Assembly: GCF_046098205.1 (NCBI RefSeq)
Contig: NZ_JBJURJ010000005.1
Coordinates: 186,001 to 250,000 of the forward strand
DNA length: 64,000 bases
DNA from: Paenibacillus_AR mesotrionivorans
GTDB lineage: Bacteria > Bacillota > Bacilli > Paenibacillales > NBRC-103111
Direction: 5' to 3'
Each line of letters starts with the position of its first letter. Positions within the stretch are counted from its first letter, which is position 1. This document shows positions 37,644-46,109 of this stretch, piece after piece. Made by a program: the position numbers and the translations under genes. Below the pieces are notes generated by a model, which saw only the letters and a program-made list of their open reading frames with translations, made no database searches and was not told the origin of the DNA.

Positions 37644-37906
37644 CCTGTCTTCTCCCGGTATTTATGGGACACAAGCTCTGCCAGTGTGGAAATGGTGGAG
37701 AAATAGGAGTGGTCCAGCTCCTCATCATCAAAGCAGATGCCATACTTTTGCTCCAACTGGACAATCAGGTTGATCATCAGAACGGAATCCACCCCCAGCT
37801 CCTTCAGATCATCTGTTGGGGAAACCTCTGTTCCTTCAACCAGCTCGGCAATCAGCTCCTGAATTTCGTCCGTTATTTGCTTAAGAGTAGTATTTGAAGA
37901 ACTCAT
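37640..37906 (-). CDS. Acyl carrier protein 2
   Basis: 88 residues with phosphopantetheine attachment Ser in LGVDSVLM near residue 42, and LIVQLEQKYGICFDDEE as helix II/III. ATG 37906 has GGGGG about 8 bp upstream; GTG 37921 is in frame but within that site. It ends in an ATGA overlap with the glycosyltransferase, suggesting that the glycosylated intermediate could be ACP-bound (speculative). Confidence 0.87.
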   Translation of the reverse strand: MSSSNTTLKQITDEIQELIAELVEGTEVSPTDDLKELGVDSVLMINLIVQLEQKYGICFDDEELDHSYFSTISTLAELVSHKYREKTG

Positions 37907-37927
37907 ATACGTTTCCCCCACCCGATC

Positions 37928-39049
37928 CTAGATTTGCACCTTCCCCAGCACATCCCTGACAACTGCTGAGATTCCCGCTATATCCTCTTCTGTCAAGGCA
38001 ATATTCATGGGCAGGGATAAGATTTCCCCCGCAATCTCCTCTGACGCCGGGAAGTCTCCTGCCTGATAACCGAGGTGCGAAAAGGCCTTCATACGGTGAA
38101 TAGGCTCCGGGTATTGGATGGCGGTAAGAACCCCGTGCTTCTGTAGCTGCTTGCGGAGTGTATCCCGCCTGTCGGCTTCTATACGGATCACGTACAGGTG
38201 GTACACATGGCTTTCGTCGCCCCGGCTTCCGGGAAGCTTGACCCCGGAGCAGTTCCCCAGGTAGGACTCATACATGCCCGCAACCTCCCGGCGCTTCCCG
38301 GACCATTCGTCCAAATAAGCCAGCTTCAGCTGAAGGGCCGCTGCCTGAATGGGGTCAAGCCGGCTGTTCACACCGGGAAATTCATGCTGGTAACGAACCT
38401 CTCCCCCGTGGTTGCGCCATTTCCGCAGGCCAGTGGCAAGCTGAGGATCTGAGGTAATAACAGCTCCGCCGTCACCAAGGGCCCCCAGATTCTTATCGGG
38501 ATAAAAGCTGAAGCAGCCTGCTGTTCCCATACTTCCCGCTTTCCTGCCCAATAAGGATGCACCGGCTGCCTGTGCGCTGTCCTCCACCACAGCGATGCCC
38601 CGCTCCTCCGCCCAGGGAATAAGCGTGGTCAGGTCTACCATTTGTCCGTACAGATGTACGGGGATAATCGCTTTGGTTCTTGGCGTAACCAGACGCTTCA
38701 CCTGCTCCAGATCAATCAGGTACGTATCCGGGTCACAATCGGCCAGAACCGGAAGAGCACCCGTATGATGAATGGCCTCCACAGTAGCGATAAAGGTGTT
38801 AGCCGCCGTAATGACCTCGTCACCGGGCCCAATATGGAGTGCCTTCAGCGTCAGATAAATAGCATCTGTCCCATTGGCAACGCCAATTCCATACTGTGCA
38901 CCAGAATAGCTGGCAAAGGCCTCCTCAAACCGGGTAACCGGCACTCCCCCGACGAATACGCCCCGGGCTGCAATCTCCTCTACCTCCCGCAGCCATTCAT
39001 CGCGGATAAGCGCAAACTCCGCCTGTGGCGAAGAAAAGGTTACTCTCAT
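37928..39049 (-). CDS. DegT/DnrJ/EryC1/StrS-family sugar aminotransferase
   Basis: 373 residues. The PLP-binding Lys lies in FYPDKNLGALGDGGAV near residue 185; ANGTDAIYL, VHLYGQ and EDSAQAAGA are also typical of the family. These enzymes transaminate keto-sugars (nucleotide-linked, phosphorylated or free) or keto-inositols. The gene follows the Gfo/Idh dehydrogenase, a pairing known from kanosamine (NtdC/NtdA) and aminocyclitol pathways where the dehydrogenase makes the ketone and this enzyme aminates it. Product regiochemistry cannot be read from sequence. Confidence 0.9.
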   Translation of the reverse strand: MRVTFSSPQAEFALIRDEWLREVEEIAARGVFVGGVPVTRFEEAFASYSGAQYGIGVANGTDAIYLTLKALHIGPGDEVITAANTFIATVEAIHHTGALPVLADCDPDTYLIDLEQVKRLVTPRTKAIIPVHLYGQMVDLTTLIPWAEERGIAVVEDSAQAAGASLLGRKAGSMGTAGCFSFYPDKNLGALGDGGAVITSDPQLATGLRKWRNHGGEVRYQHEFPGVNSRLDPIQAAALQLKLAYLDEWSGKRREVAGMYESYLGNCSGVKLPGSRGDESHVYHLYVIRIEADRRDTLRKQLQKHGVLTAIQYPEPIHRMKAFSHLGYQAGDFPASEEIAGEILSLPMNIALTEEDIAGISAVVRDVLGKVQI

Positions 39050-39057
39050 CTGGCTTC

Positions 39058-40080
39058 TCAGCTCCCTCTTATTCCGGCAGGAGTCTCCACGGCCGTTTGA
39101 TCCGTGCCGCCCTGCCTGATCTGTTCCAATAAGCTCATCACTTGAATCGCCTGCTCCAGCGTCACCTCTGGAACCCCTTTACCCCTGATGGCTTGCACGA
39201 AGGTGGCATAGATCCGCTCGGCTGCGGAGCGGCTGTTGCTCTCCAGAGGAAGAACCACCGGCTCATGCCCCTTCTCCAGGAGAACAGCCTCCTTATCGCT
39301 GTTTACCTGGATGGTGGCCCGGTCTCCGCCAATGATCCATAGAGGAAGCTTGGCCTGAGAGGCAAAATTCACCTCCATGAAGGCAGTAATTCCGCTGTCG
39401 AACATCAGTTCTCCATGAACATAATCCTCCGTATCCCCCTTATTCCAGGAGAGGCGTTGTGAGAAGGAGCGGACTGTGGTCACTCTTCCCAGGGGCAGCA
39501 TAAGAAGCTGGTCTGCCAAATGCACACCCCAATCCAGTATGGCGCCGCCGCCGGAGGATTGACGGTTCCGCCATTCGGGATCATAGGATTTCACACCGAA
39601 TGAAGCCCCGGAGCCGAACATATGGTGCCGCCTTTCAATAAACAGCGTCTCCCCCGCCAGCTTTTCCTCCAAAGCACGGAGCACAAACATGAAGTCCGCA
39701 TCGAACCTGCGGTTATGAAATACACTGACAACCCGTCCCACACTGTCAGCCAATCGTTTTAGCTCCACAGCCTCGCCGGTTTTTACCGTAACGGGCTTTT
39801 CCATAAGCACATGGGCCCCCGCCAGCAGGGCAAGCCGGGCAATCTCATAATGGGATACCGGAGGGGTAGCCACAAGCACGGCGTCCAAATTCTCCTCCAG
39901 AAGCTCTGACAGGGAGGGAAAGACCGGCAGCCCCCTCCTGGCAGCCAATGCAGCCCGCTCCGGGGTGATATCATAAACACCGGCTACGCTGATGCCTTCC
40001 ATTTTCTTTATAATGGGAAGATGGATCAGCTCCACAATACGCCCGAATCCGACAATTCCTAAACGGATCACATCGCTCAT
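39058..40080 (-). CDS. Gfo/Idh/MocA-family dehydrogenase
   Basis: 340 residues. The N-terminal NAD(P) fold is LGIVGFGRIVELIHLPII, followed by the family signature MEKPVT near residue 95 and GGAILDWGVHLADQLL, which supplies the catalytic Asp/His. Relatives oxidise sugars, sugar phosphates or inositols. ATG 40080 is selected with AGGAG 6 bp upstream. Together with the next gene (aminotransferase) it probably creates an amino sugar or aminocyclitol. Confidence 0.9.
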   Translation of the reverse strand: MSDVIRLGIVGFGRIVELIHLPIIKKMEGISVAGVYDITPERAALAARRGLPVFPSLSELLEENLDAVLVATPPVSHYEIARLALLAGAHVLMEKPVTVKTGEAVELKRLADSVGRVVSVFHNRRFDADFMFVLRALEEKLAGETLFIERRHHMFGSGASFGVKSYDPEWRNRQSSGGGAILDWGVHLADQLLMLPLGRVTTVRSFSQRLSWNKGDTEDYVHGELMFDSGITAFMEVNFASQAKLPLWIIGGDRATIQVNSDKEAVLLEKGHEPVVLPLESNSRSAAERIYATFVQAIRGKGVPEVTLEQAIQVMSLLEQIRQGGTDQTAVETPAGIRGS

Positions 40081-40089
40081 GGGCAACTC

Positions 40090-40359
40090 CTAAGCAATCT
40101 TGTGCTGGCGGAGCTCCTCAATGAATGTAACGAGGGAGCCCAGGGTCTGGAATACCGCAGGATCCACATCCTCCTCCGGAACACTGATGCCGAACTCCTC
40201 CTCCACATATACAATCAGCTGCAAAACCATAATGGAGTCAATAAACAGGTCCTGATAGACCCGGCTTGCCTCCGTCACATTCTCGGGAAGCTTAACCTCC
40301 AGGTTCTGCTGCATCAGTTCGCATAGGGTATTCATAATTTGCTCTCTTGTCATTGTCAC
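40090..40359 (-). CDS. Acyl carrier protein 3
   Basis: 89 residues, attachment Ser in LFIDSIMVLQ near residue 36, then LIVYVEEEFGISVPEED. The start is GTG 40359, overlapping the adenylation gene's stop as GTGTGA with AAGGAG upstream; ATG 40353 is the alternative. The tight overlap suggests that the neighbouring adenylation enzyme loads this carrier. Confidence 0.87.
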   Translation of the reverse strand: MTMTREQIMNTLCELMQQNLEVKLPENVTEASRVYQDLFIDSIMVLQLIVYVEEEFGISVPEEDVDPAVFQTLGSLVTFIEELRQHKIA

Positions 40360-41585
40360 ACACGCTCCTTATTTTCTAATAAAGTCCGGCTGATCTTCCC
40401 CCGCTCGTTCTTGGGAATCTCCGCTGCGAACTCAATATGCCGCGGAATCTTGTAGGGTGCCAGCTTATCCACACACCAGCTTTTGACCGTTTCCGGCGTC
40501 ATCAATATCTCCTCTGCTACGATCATTGCCTTGACCGCATCGCCCCAGACCGGATGTCTGGACCGGTAGACCACCACCTCCTTTATGCCCGGACAAGACA
40601 GAATGACCTCCTCCACCTCTCCCGGAATCACCTTATAGCCCGAAACATTAATAAGCTCATCCGCCCTGCCGAGAATATGAAGATGGTTGGCTTCATCCCA
40701 ATACCCGCAATCATGGGTCCGGTACCAGTGTCCGCCAATTAAGACGGCTACCTCTCCAGGGTCTTCCCCTGTTTTGGAAACGCTTAAATAAACATGCTTT
40801 AGAGGACTCCCAACATCCGTTGTTGCAGATGGATTGAAGGACAAGGACAAAGCTCCGGTTTCCGTGGAGCCGTACTGTTGAAGCACTTGGATGGAGCTTC
40901 GTTTTAATTTTTCCAGTAAACCTTGGGTAAGCGGTGCGCCGGATGCGACCACCCGGTGGAAGGCAAGCTTGTCCCCTGATAGAGTAAGTAGCAGCTGGAG
41001 CATGAAGGGAACAGCATACACAATGCTTTGCGGAATGGATTTAATGACCTTAATGGCAAGCTTGGGATTCTGGCCCGTTATAATAACGGGATCGGTGCCC
41101 CGTTCCAATGCGGCAAGAACACCTGTAATCAGCCCGAAGGAATGGGACAACGGGACCAGCACAATAGGCGTTTCCTCCGGGCTTGCGCCAAGTGCGGCAT
41201 TGTAGTGAACAATCTCCTCTTGCACACCTTGCCAGGTTCTGCGAATCAGCTTGGGCGTGCCTGTCGTCCCGGAGGTATATTGGTAGAGAGAGGCTTCCCC
41301 CCGGGCACGGTCACTCTCCAGTGGAACAATCTCCGGTGTACCGCCTGTCAGGAGCAGATGCGCTCCTGCATTCTGAGCCTGCATAAGCGCTGTATGGAAC
41401 GGGGTATCCGAAGGCAAAAGAAGAACAGAGCCGTCCGTGGACATCGCATGCAAAACAGCTCCTAAATAAACCAAGGGATCATTGCTGCCAACCGCCACCA
41501 AACAACCGTCAAAGCCTTCAACCATAGGACGGATACAGGCAAGTACATCCGCCCTTGTGATCAATTGCTCATTGATCCGTATCAT
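40356..41585 (-). CDS. Short AMP-dependent acyl ligase loading ACP 3 (putative)
   Basis: 409 residues, about 100 shorter at the N-terminus than typical ANL ligases. It keeps YTSGTTGTPKLIRRT near residue 103, QYGSTETGALS, YRTHDCGYWD, GRADELINVSGYKVIPGEVE and the late Lys in NERGKISR. It is predicted to activate a carboxylate and pass it to the overlapping ACP. The start ATG 41585 has AAGGGAG at 8-9 bp. It is the first biosynthetic gene of the cluster after the AraC regulator. Confidence 0.85.
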   Translation of the reverse strand: MIRINEQLITRADVLACIRPMVEGFDGCLVAVGSNDPLVYLGAVLHAMSTDGSVLLLPSDTPFHTALMQAQNAGAHLLLTGGTPEIVPLESDRARGEASLYQYTSGTTGTPKLIRRTWQGVQEEIVHYNAALGASPEETPIVLVPLSHSFGLITGVLAALERGTDPVIITGQNPKLAIKVIKSIPQSIVYAVPFMLQLLLTLSGDKLAFHRVVASGAPLTQGLLEKLKRSSIQVLQQYGSTETGALSLSFNPSATTDVGSPLKHVYLSVSKTGEDPGEVAVLIGGHWYRTHDCGYWDEANHLHILGRADELINVSGYKVIPGEVEEVILSCPGIKEVVVYRSRHPVWGDAVKAMIVAEEILMTPETVKSWCVDKLAPYKIPRHIEFAAEIPKNERGKISRTLLENKERV

Positions 41586-41673
41586 TATTCACGCTCCCTT
41601 GTCCGCTTTTGTATTATTATAAAACACAATAAAATTCCTATATATACCTTATTTTTAATATTACCCCTTATTA

Positions 41674-42723
41674 TTAAGTTCCTGCCTGAATCATCTGCAG
41701 CACATTTATTTTCCTGTCCGAATATGCCGGAGGCCTCCGGTGCTTCTGCCTGTATTGCACCGGTGTAAGCCCGGTGGATTGCCTGAGATGCAAGGCCAAC
41801 GCATCCGGCTTGTTAATACCCACTTGACGGCAAATTTCTTTAATGGTGCATCCGGTGGTTTCCAAAAGCTGAACGGCAGTCTTCAAACGGAGCAGCTTCA
41901 GATAGCGCATAGGGGTAACGCCCATGATGATTTTGAACTCCTCGCAGAAATAATTCGGATGGTAGTTCACCGCCGCTGCAATTGCGGCAAGATCCAAATC
42001 CGCATCGGATAAGTGCGCGGTCATATAACGGACTGCATAAATAATAGGCCTGCCTTTAATATCCGTGGGGGCTTCGCGCTCCGGTTCAGGCTGTTCAGAA
42101 CGGTCCTTATGCAGGACATACAAAATTTCCGTAATCAAGGCATAAAGAGCGGACGAATAAAGAAATTGCCCATGCAGATCCTGAGGCTCATCCATATCTG
42201 TCCGGAAGGTTTCCAGTGTACGCCGGATGGCGGAAGCCGGAGGGATAACCACCGGATGGCGGAACTCATTAAGCGCTCTCCCCAGAAAAGGCGCGGCACG
42301 GAAACGGATCATCCTTCCTTCGTTTTCCACATGCAGAAGGGGCACTTTCTTCGCAGGCGGTGGAACAAGGACTGCCTGATCCCGCTTCACCCGGATCTCG
42401 AATTCCCCATAACGGAGCATCATTTCCTGACTGTTGGGATAAAGGAGCACATACTCTCCCTGGACGGTTTTTACAGGCAATGCGAGCGGACTGGAACCAA
42501 TCAACGTAACCGGCAGCTCCAGCTTCAACGGAACATCCCTCCCAGCTCTTATTGTTGACAGGAAACCATTCCCATCATCAAGTGGATTATACCAATAAAA
42601 GTTATTTCGTACCGCATAAAAAGGGTACATGTCGCATAAAAACGGTACATGCTGACGGATTTTGGAATGAGAAATGTCCTTTCTGATATAACGAAAAATT
42701 TCAAACAAAAAAGAATTGCCCAT
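41674..42723 (-). CDS. AraC-family transcriptional regulator of the metabolite cluster
   Basis: 349 residues. An N-terminal cupin-like sensor region (about 60-190) is followed by a double HTH (AAAVNYHPNYFCEEFKII and CRQVGINKPDALALHLRQ) ending TGLTPVQYRQ. It lies directly upstream of the adenylation gene on the same strand with 88 bp between, so it may be first gene of the operon or have its own message. The ribosome site at ATG 42723 is weak (GAGCGG). As the only regulator within the cluster it is the likely pathway controller. Confidence 0.82.
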   Translation of the reverse strand: MGNSFLFEIFRYIRKDISHSKIRQHVPFLCDMYPFYAVRNNFYWYNPLDDGNGFLSTIRAGRDVPLKLELPVTLIGSSPLALPVKTVQGEYVLLYPNSQEMMLRYGEFEIRVKRDQAVLVPPPAKKVPLLHVENEGRMIRFRAAPFLGRALNEFRHPVVIPPASAIRRTLETFRTDMDEPQDLHGQFLYSSALYALITEILYVLHKDRSEQPEPEREAPTDIKGRPIIYAVRYMTAHLSDADLDLAAIAAAVNYHPNYFCEEFKIIMGVTPMRYLKLLRLKTAVQLLETTGCTIKEICRQVGINKPDALALHLRQSTGLTPVQYRQKHRRPPAYSDRKINVLQMIQAGT

Positions 42724-42759
42724 CCGCTCAATTCAGCCGATGTACAATTCTTTAGCGGT

Positions 42760-42777
42760 TTGGTAAAATTATACCAA
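42760..42777 (-). promoter_or_regulatory. Palindromic operator overlapping a -10 box upstream of the AraC gene
   Basis: TTGGTATAATTTTACCAA on the minus strand has arms TTGGTA/TACCAA and contains a consensus TATAAT. The -35 region 17 bp upstream (TCGAAC) is poor, as expected for an activated or repressed promoter. The AraC protein is a candidate binder; not shown. Confidence 0.5.
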
Positions 42778-42979
42778 GATTCTAGTACCCGTTCGATTGC
42801 CAATCGGTTTCTTCTGACAGACTAATAAAGAAGGCTTTATTTTTTTCGGTTTTTTTGTCTTTTTTTGTGTATGCAATTCCGGAAACGGACGGGAAAATAG
42901 GTCTTCAGTTAGGGACCGTATAAGCCCGGATCAGATATACATATTTCTATTTCCATACCCATGCGGGAGGTGCCGGACA

Positions 42980-43618
42980 ATGGACGCAATCGTCAAAGCA
43001 CTGGTCGTTGACGACCATCCCCTGCTTGCTCATGCTACACGGGACATGCTGCACAAAACAGGGGAAATTGACGTAGTAAGTGTTGTAGGAACAGGAACGG
43101 ACTGCCTGGAACAGGTCCGGGTGCATGAGCCCGGGCTGATCTTCCTGGATTACCAGCTGCCGGATACCACCGGAACAGAGCTGACCAAGATCATCAAGGC
43201 CGAATATCCGCACATTCATATCATTATTTTCACCGGTGTGGACTACATGGAATTCTACGACCAGTTGGTGGAGGCCGGGGTGAGCGGGGTACTGTCCAAG
43301 GAATCCGGCATCCGCACCATCCGGAATATGGTCTGGTGTGTGCTGGATAACCACACGATGCTGCCGATGCCCATGTACCATCAGCTGCGTCTGGGCAACC
43401 GGCATATGAACGATCCCCATTCGAAGCTTGATCAGGAGGAGCTGAACATCATGAATATGCTCCTCAAAGGTGCCACCTACGATCAGATTGCCGACAACAT
43501 CCATATGAGCCGGCGCACCGTGGACAACTATATGAAACGGATTTTCGAGAAGATGGGAGTTAAGAACCGGCTGGAGGCCATTGAGGCGTTTCTGGTCAAG
43601 GGAACCAAATCCCCATGA
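42980..43618 (+). CDS. ComA-like (NarL/LuxR-family) response regulator
   Basis: 212 residues. The receiver domain has VVDDHP near residue 10, a phospho-acceptor Asp in LIFLDYQLPD near 57, Thr in FTGVD and Lys in LSKESG. A LuxR-type HTH lies at about 150-205 (GATYDQIADNIHMSRRTVDN). GGGAGG lies 9 bp before the ATG. Its stop overlaps the next start as ATGA, coupling it to a ComQ-like prenyl synthase. The arrangement recalls ComQXPA quorum sensing, where ComA is the response regulator; no histidine kinase is present in the window. Confidence 0.87.
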   Translation: MDAIVKALVVDDHPLLAHATRDMLHKTGEIDVVSVVGTGTDCLEQVRVHEPGLIFLDYQLPDTTGTELTKIIKAEYPHIHIIIFTGVDYMEFYDQLVEAGVSGVLSKESGIRTIRNMVWCVLDNHTMLPMPMYHQLRLGNRHMNDPHSKLDQEELNIMNMLLKGATYDQIADNIHMSRRTVDNYMKRIFEKMGVKNRLEAIEAFLVKGTKSP

Positions 43619-44538
43619 ACCAGGAGACCGCACAGGAAATGGCGCGTATTATCCGGTCACAGCCGTATGACGGCGAGTTCCAGGAGCTGCTGCTTTCATT
43701 CGTCTCGGAAAAAGCCAAGGAACGCGGCTCCTGGTCGGACATTGTCCGCTGTGTACATACCTTATACTCCGGGGCCAACCCCCGGATCGACACCATTGCC
43801 GCGGCAGCGGAATTAGCTGTATTGGCTTCAGATATTATGGACGATCTGCAGGATAACGACCAAACGGACAAGCTGTGGATGCAATGCCCCCCTGCCCATG
43901 CACTGAATGCGATCGTGGCGCTGATGATGTGCTTCACCAGTGAGCTTGGCAGGTGCGGTTTGCCATCTGAGGCCATTGCGGATGCGGGCAGGATCATCTC
44001 CCGGTCCCTGCAGGGCCAATACCGCGACATCCGGAATACAGCGCAAACCCCGGACGAATATCTTCAGCTGGTGCAAGAAAAATCCGGCTCTCTCTTCCAG
44101 CTGGTGGTGCATCTGGGAAGCGCCGCAGCGGACGCCGGAGGCCCGCAATGGAACCTGTTGATGGACCTGGCGGATTGTACGGGGATGATCCACCAGATTC
44201 AGAATGATCTCCGGGACATCACCCGTCTGGGCCAAAAGAACGATGTTCTCCTGAAGCGCAGAACCTTGCCGGTTCTATATTTGCTTTCCTTAACCGAGGA
44301 ATGGGAGTTCCGGCACTTCCAGCAGTATTACCGCGGTGAAATGGACTGGGAAGAGTTTCTGCAGCGGACCGGCGATTACGGGACTTTTATTGACGCGTCG
44401 GGATGCCTGGAATATTCAATGGTGGTTCAGGGCCTTTGCGTAGACCGTGCGGAGGAGCTGATGGTGCAGATGGATGTGCCCCCCTCCCGGAAAGAGCAGC
44501 TCAGAGAAATCATGTACGGAGCATTCGTGCGGGAATAA
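43615..44538 (+). CDS. ComQ-like polyprenyl synthetase-family protein
   Basis: 307 residues, all-alpha class I isoprenoid fold. The first Asp-rich motif is DIMDD (residues 73-77) and the second NDLRD (197-201). Lys in LLKRRTLPVLYLL also fits. ComQ in Bacillus prenylates a Trp of the ComX pre-pheromone; other relatives make C15-C20 diphosphates. The translational overlap with a ComA-like regulator favours the pheromone-modifying or signalling role, but no certain ComX is seen. The divergent DIMDD in place of the usual DDxxD fits ComQ-type proteins. Confidence 0.75.
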   Translation: MNQETAQEMARIIRSQPYDGEFQELLLSFVSEKAKERGSWSDIVRCVHTLYSGANPRIDTIAAAAELAVLASDIMDDLQDNDQTDKLWMQCPPAHALNAIVALMMCFTSELGRCGLPSEAIADAGRIISRSLQGQYRDIRNTAQTPDEYLQLVQEKSGSLFQLVVHLGSAAADAGGPQWNLLMDLADCTGMIHQIQNDLRDITRLGQKNDVLLKRRTLPVLYLLSLTEEWEFRHFQQYYRGEMDWEEFLQRTGDYGTFIDASGCLEYSMVVQGLCVDRAEELMVQMDVPPSRKEQLREIMYGAFVRE

Positions 44539-44648
44539 ACACTTACCCATCCTTTAATTTCGGTTTAATGGAAATTTCCGGCATAACCCGGACAGCCCCT
44601 GTCATAAGTTGATGATAGACCAGGCTGAAAAGGAGTGGAGCCAAGTTC

Positions 44649-44834
44649 ATGCAGCAATGGTGGCGTAAAATTGAACGGTGGTGGTGGCGGACCCGGTATA
44701 CCATCCAGGCAGTCATGTTCCCGCTGATCTGCATTCAGTTTGTCCGGACCCTGTTGTTTCCCAATCCGGTGGATGTATTTCTCCTGTTTGCCTTATTCTT
44801 GTTTTATCTGGGCTTCTTATTTAAGGTTTATTAA
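44649..44834 (+). CDS. Small Trp-rich two-helix membrane protein
   Basis: 61 residues. The N-terminus is MQQWWRKIERWWWRTRYT, with six Trp and several Arg in the first 16 residues. Two hydrophobic helices follow (about 19-36 and 41-60) with a NP turn between them. AAAAGGAG lies 12 bp before the ATG and a bidirectional terminator follows the stop. It is 110 bp downstream of the ComQ-like gene, on the same strand and probably the same transcript. I do not recognise the family; it lacks the C-terminal Trp typical of ComX. Confidence 0.65.
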   Translation: MQQWWRKIERWWWRTRYTIQAVMFPLICIQFVRTLLFPNPVDVFLLFALFLFYLGFLFKVY

Positions 44835-44836
44835 CA

Positions 44837-44874
44837 AAAGAGCCACCTGGCCGTTGATGGCCGGATGGCTCTTT
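44837..44874. terminator. Bidirectional terminator between convergent genes
   Basis: The stem AAAGAGCCA/TGGCTCTTT, with an inner TGGCC/GGCC part, separates the plus-strand ComQ-region transcript from the minus-strand spoVID gene. T-rich flanks are present on both strands. Confidence 0.85.
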
Positions 44875-44896
44875 GCTTTGTGCCGGGAGGTCAGCC

Positions 44897-46009
44897 TCAG
44901 ACCGGAATAAGGAGAGTTTTGCCTTCGGCAATCTCCGCATCCTGAAGCCGGTTATACAGCTGGATTTCCTTGGGGTTCAGCCCGTAACGGGTGGCGATGT
45001 CCTCCAGAGTCTCCTCCTTCTGGACAATGCACACCTTCAATTGACGGACCCGGCGTTCTTCCTCCTGACTCCGGGAGAACAGCCTTTTCCACTCCAGCGC
45101 ATCCGTACGCGGTGTTGGAGACACTTCCTCCTCCACCTGGGGCACAGCCCGGTAGTCATGCGGACTGGTATGTATCAGCGACTGCAGATGATACGATGTG
45201 TCGGTGGAGGGAGCTTTGCTGGTGAAGGCGATCTTCACCTCTTTTTTGTCCTCCTGGGGAGCGGCTTCAGCAGGCTCCTCCATGGCAGGCAGCTGCGTGG
45301 GGACCTCGTTATATGGAACGTTCTCCACTGCGCCTGGCATCCATTCGGGAGTCTCCACATTTTCGGACGGGTCAAAATAAACCTCTACCTCTTCGTTATC
45401 CTCTACGGCAGCTTCTGCCGCCGGCTCCGCCACAGGCTCTTCCGCACGGTGCTCCTCTACCTTCCGCTGCTGGAAGGGGGTCCATGCATAAGCCGGCATC
45501 TGCACAATTTCCTCCTCCGCATACACCAAGGCCGGCTCTGCAGCGGCAGGCGGGGCAAGCTCAGGCAGCTCGGGAGCGCTGTGCCGGGGGACCTCGTGGA
45601 CGAAGATGGTCTCTTCCTCCTCATCCCATGCCGAATCGGGAAGAGACAGCATTTCAATGCCCTGGAGGGTAAGCACCCCTGTCACATTCAGACTGCGCGG
45701 TGATAAGATGTCCACATCGAAGTTATCGATGTTCACGGATACCTGGCTGACATCCTGGATCCGGTTCAGCGGCAGCGTAATTTCCACAGGGATGAGATGC
45801 TCCAGCGTCCGCCGCGCCTCCCCCTCTGTTCCTTCATAGAGTCCCGTCAGATACAAATGCCCCTTAAGGAGGGCTTGCTCCTCCTCCGTATACACCTGTA
45901 TATGGGGTACCAGCTCCACCTCGTCCAATTCTTTGACTGCTGCGGTGTCCTCGGATAGATGCACACGTTCATAGATATCAAATCTGAGTCCGGATTGCTG
46001 CTCTGCCAC
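44897..46009 (-). CDS. spoVID: Stage VI sporulation protein D (SpoVID-like coat protein)
   Basis: 370 residues. The conserved N-terminal domain (FDIYERVHLSE... VNIDNFDVDILSPRSLNVTG) is followed by a long acidic Glu/Ala/Pro-rich middle and a C-terminal LysM domain (VQKEETLEDIATRYGLNPKE). SpoVID directs spore-coat encasement, binding SpoIVA and peptidoglycan precursors. GTG 46009 after GGGAGG is the start; the frame runs on to 46099. In Bacillus spoVID follows hemL and precedes ysxE and valS. Here hemL is 6.6 kb away and ysxE is missing. Confidence 0.88.
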   Translation of the reverse strand: MAEQQSGLRFDIYERVHLSEDTAAVKELDEVELVPHIQVYTEEEQALLKGHLYLTGLYEGTEGEARRTLEHLIPVEITLPLNRIQDVSQVSVNIDNFDVDILSPRSLNVTGVLTLQGIEMLSLPDSAWDEEEETIFVHEVPRHSAPELPELAPPAAAEPALVYAEEEIVQMPAYAWTPFQQRKVEEHRAEEPVAEPAAEAAVEDNEEVEVYFDPSENVETPEWMPGAVENVPYNEVPTQLPAMEEPAEAAPQEDKKEVKIAFTSKAPSTDTSYHLQSLIHTSPHDYRAVPQVEEEVSPTPRTDALEWKRLFSRSQEEERRVRQLKVCIVQKEETLEDIATRYGLNPKEIQLYNRLQDAEIAEGKTLLIPV

Positions 46010-46109
46010 AGTTATATCCTCCCTTCTTGAATACCAGGAATGCTTGTTCAAAACAAGCCCTCTCTTCAATATATGGGAGGATTCCGCCCGCCATGCCATC
46101 TTTTTCGCG

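Noticed and set aside
44649..44834. Calling the Trp-rich peptide ComX
   Set aside because: ComX has a single modified Trp near a hydrophilic C-terminus; this protein has N-terminal Trp and two membrane helices, so the name would be unsupported.
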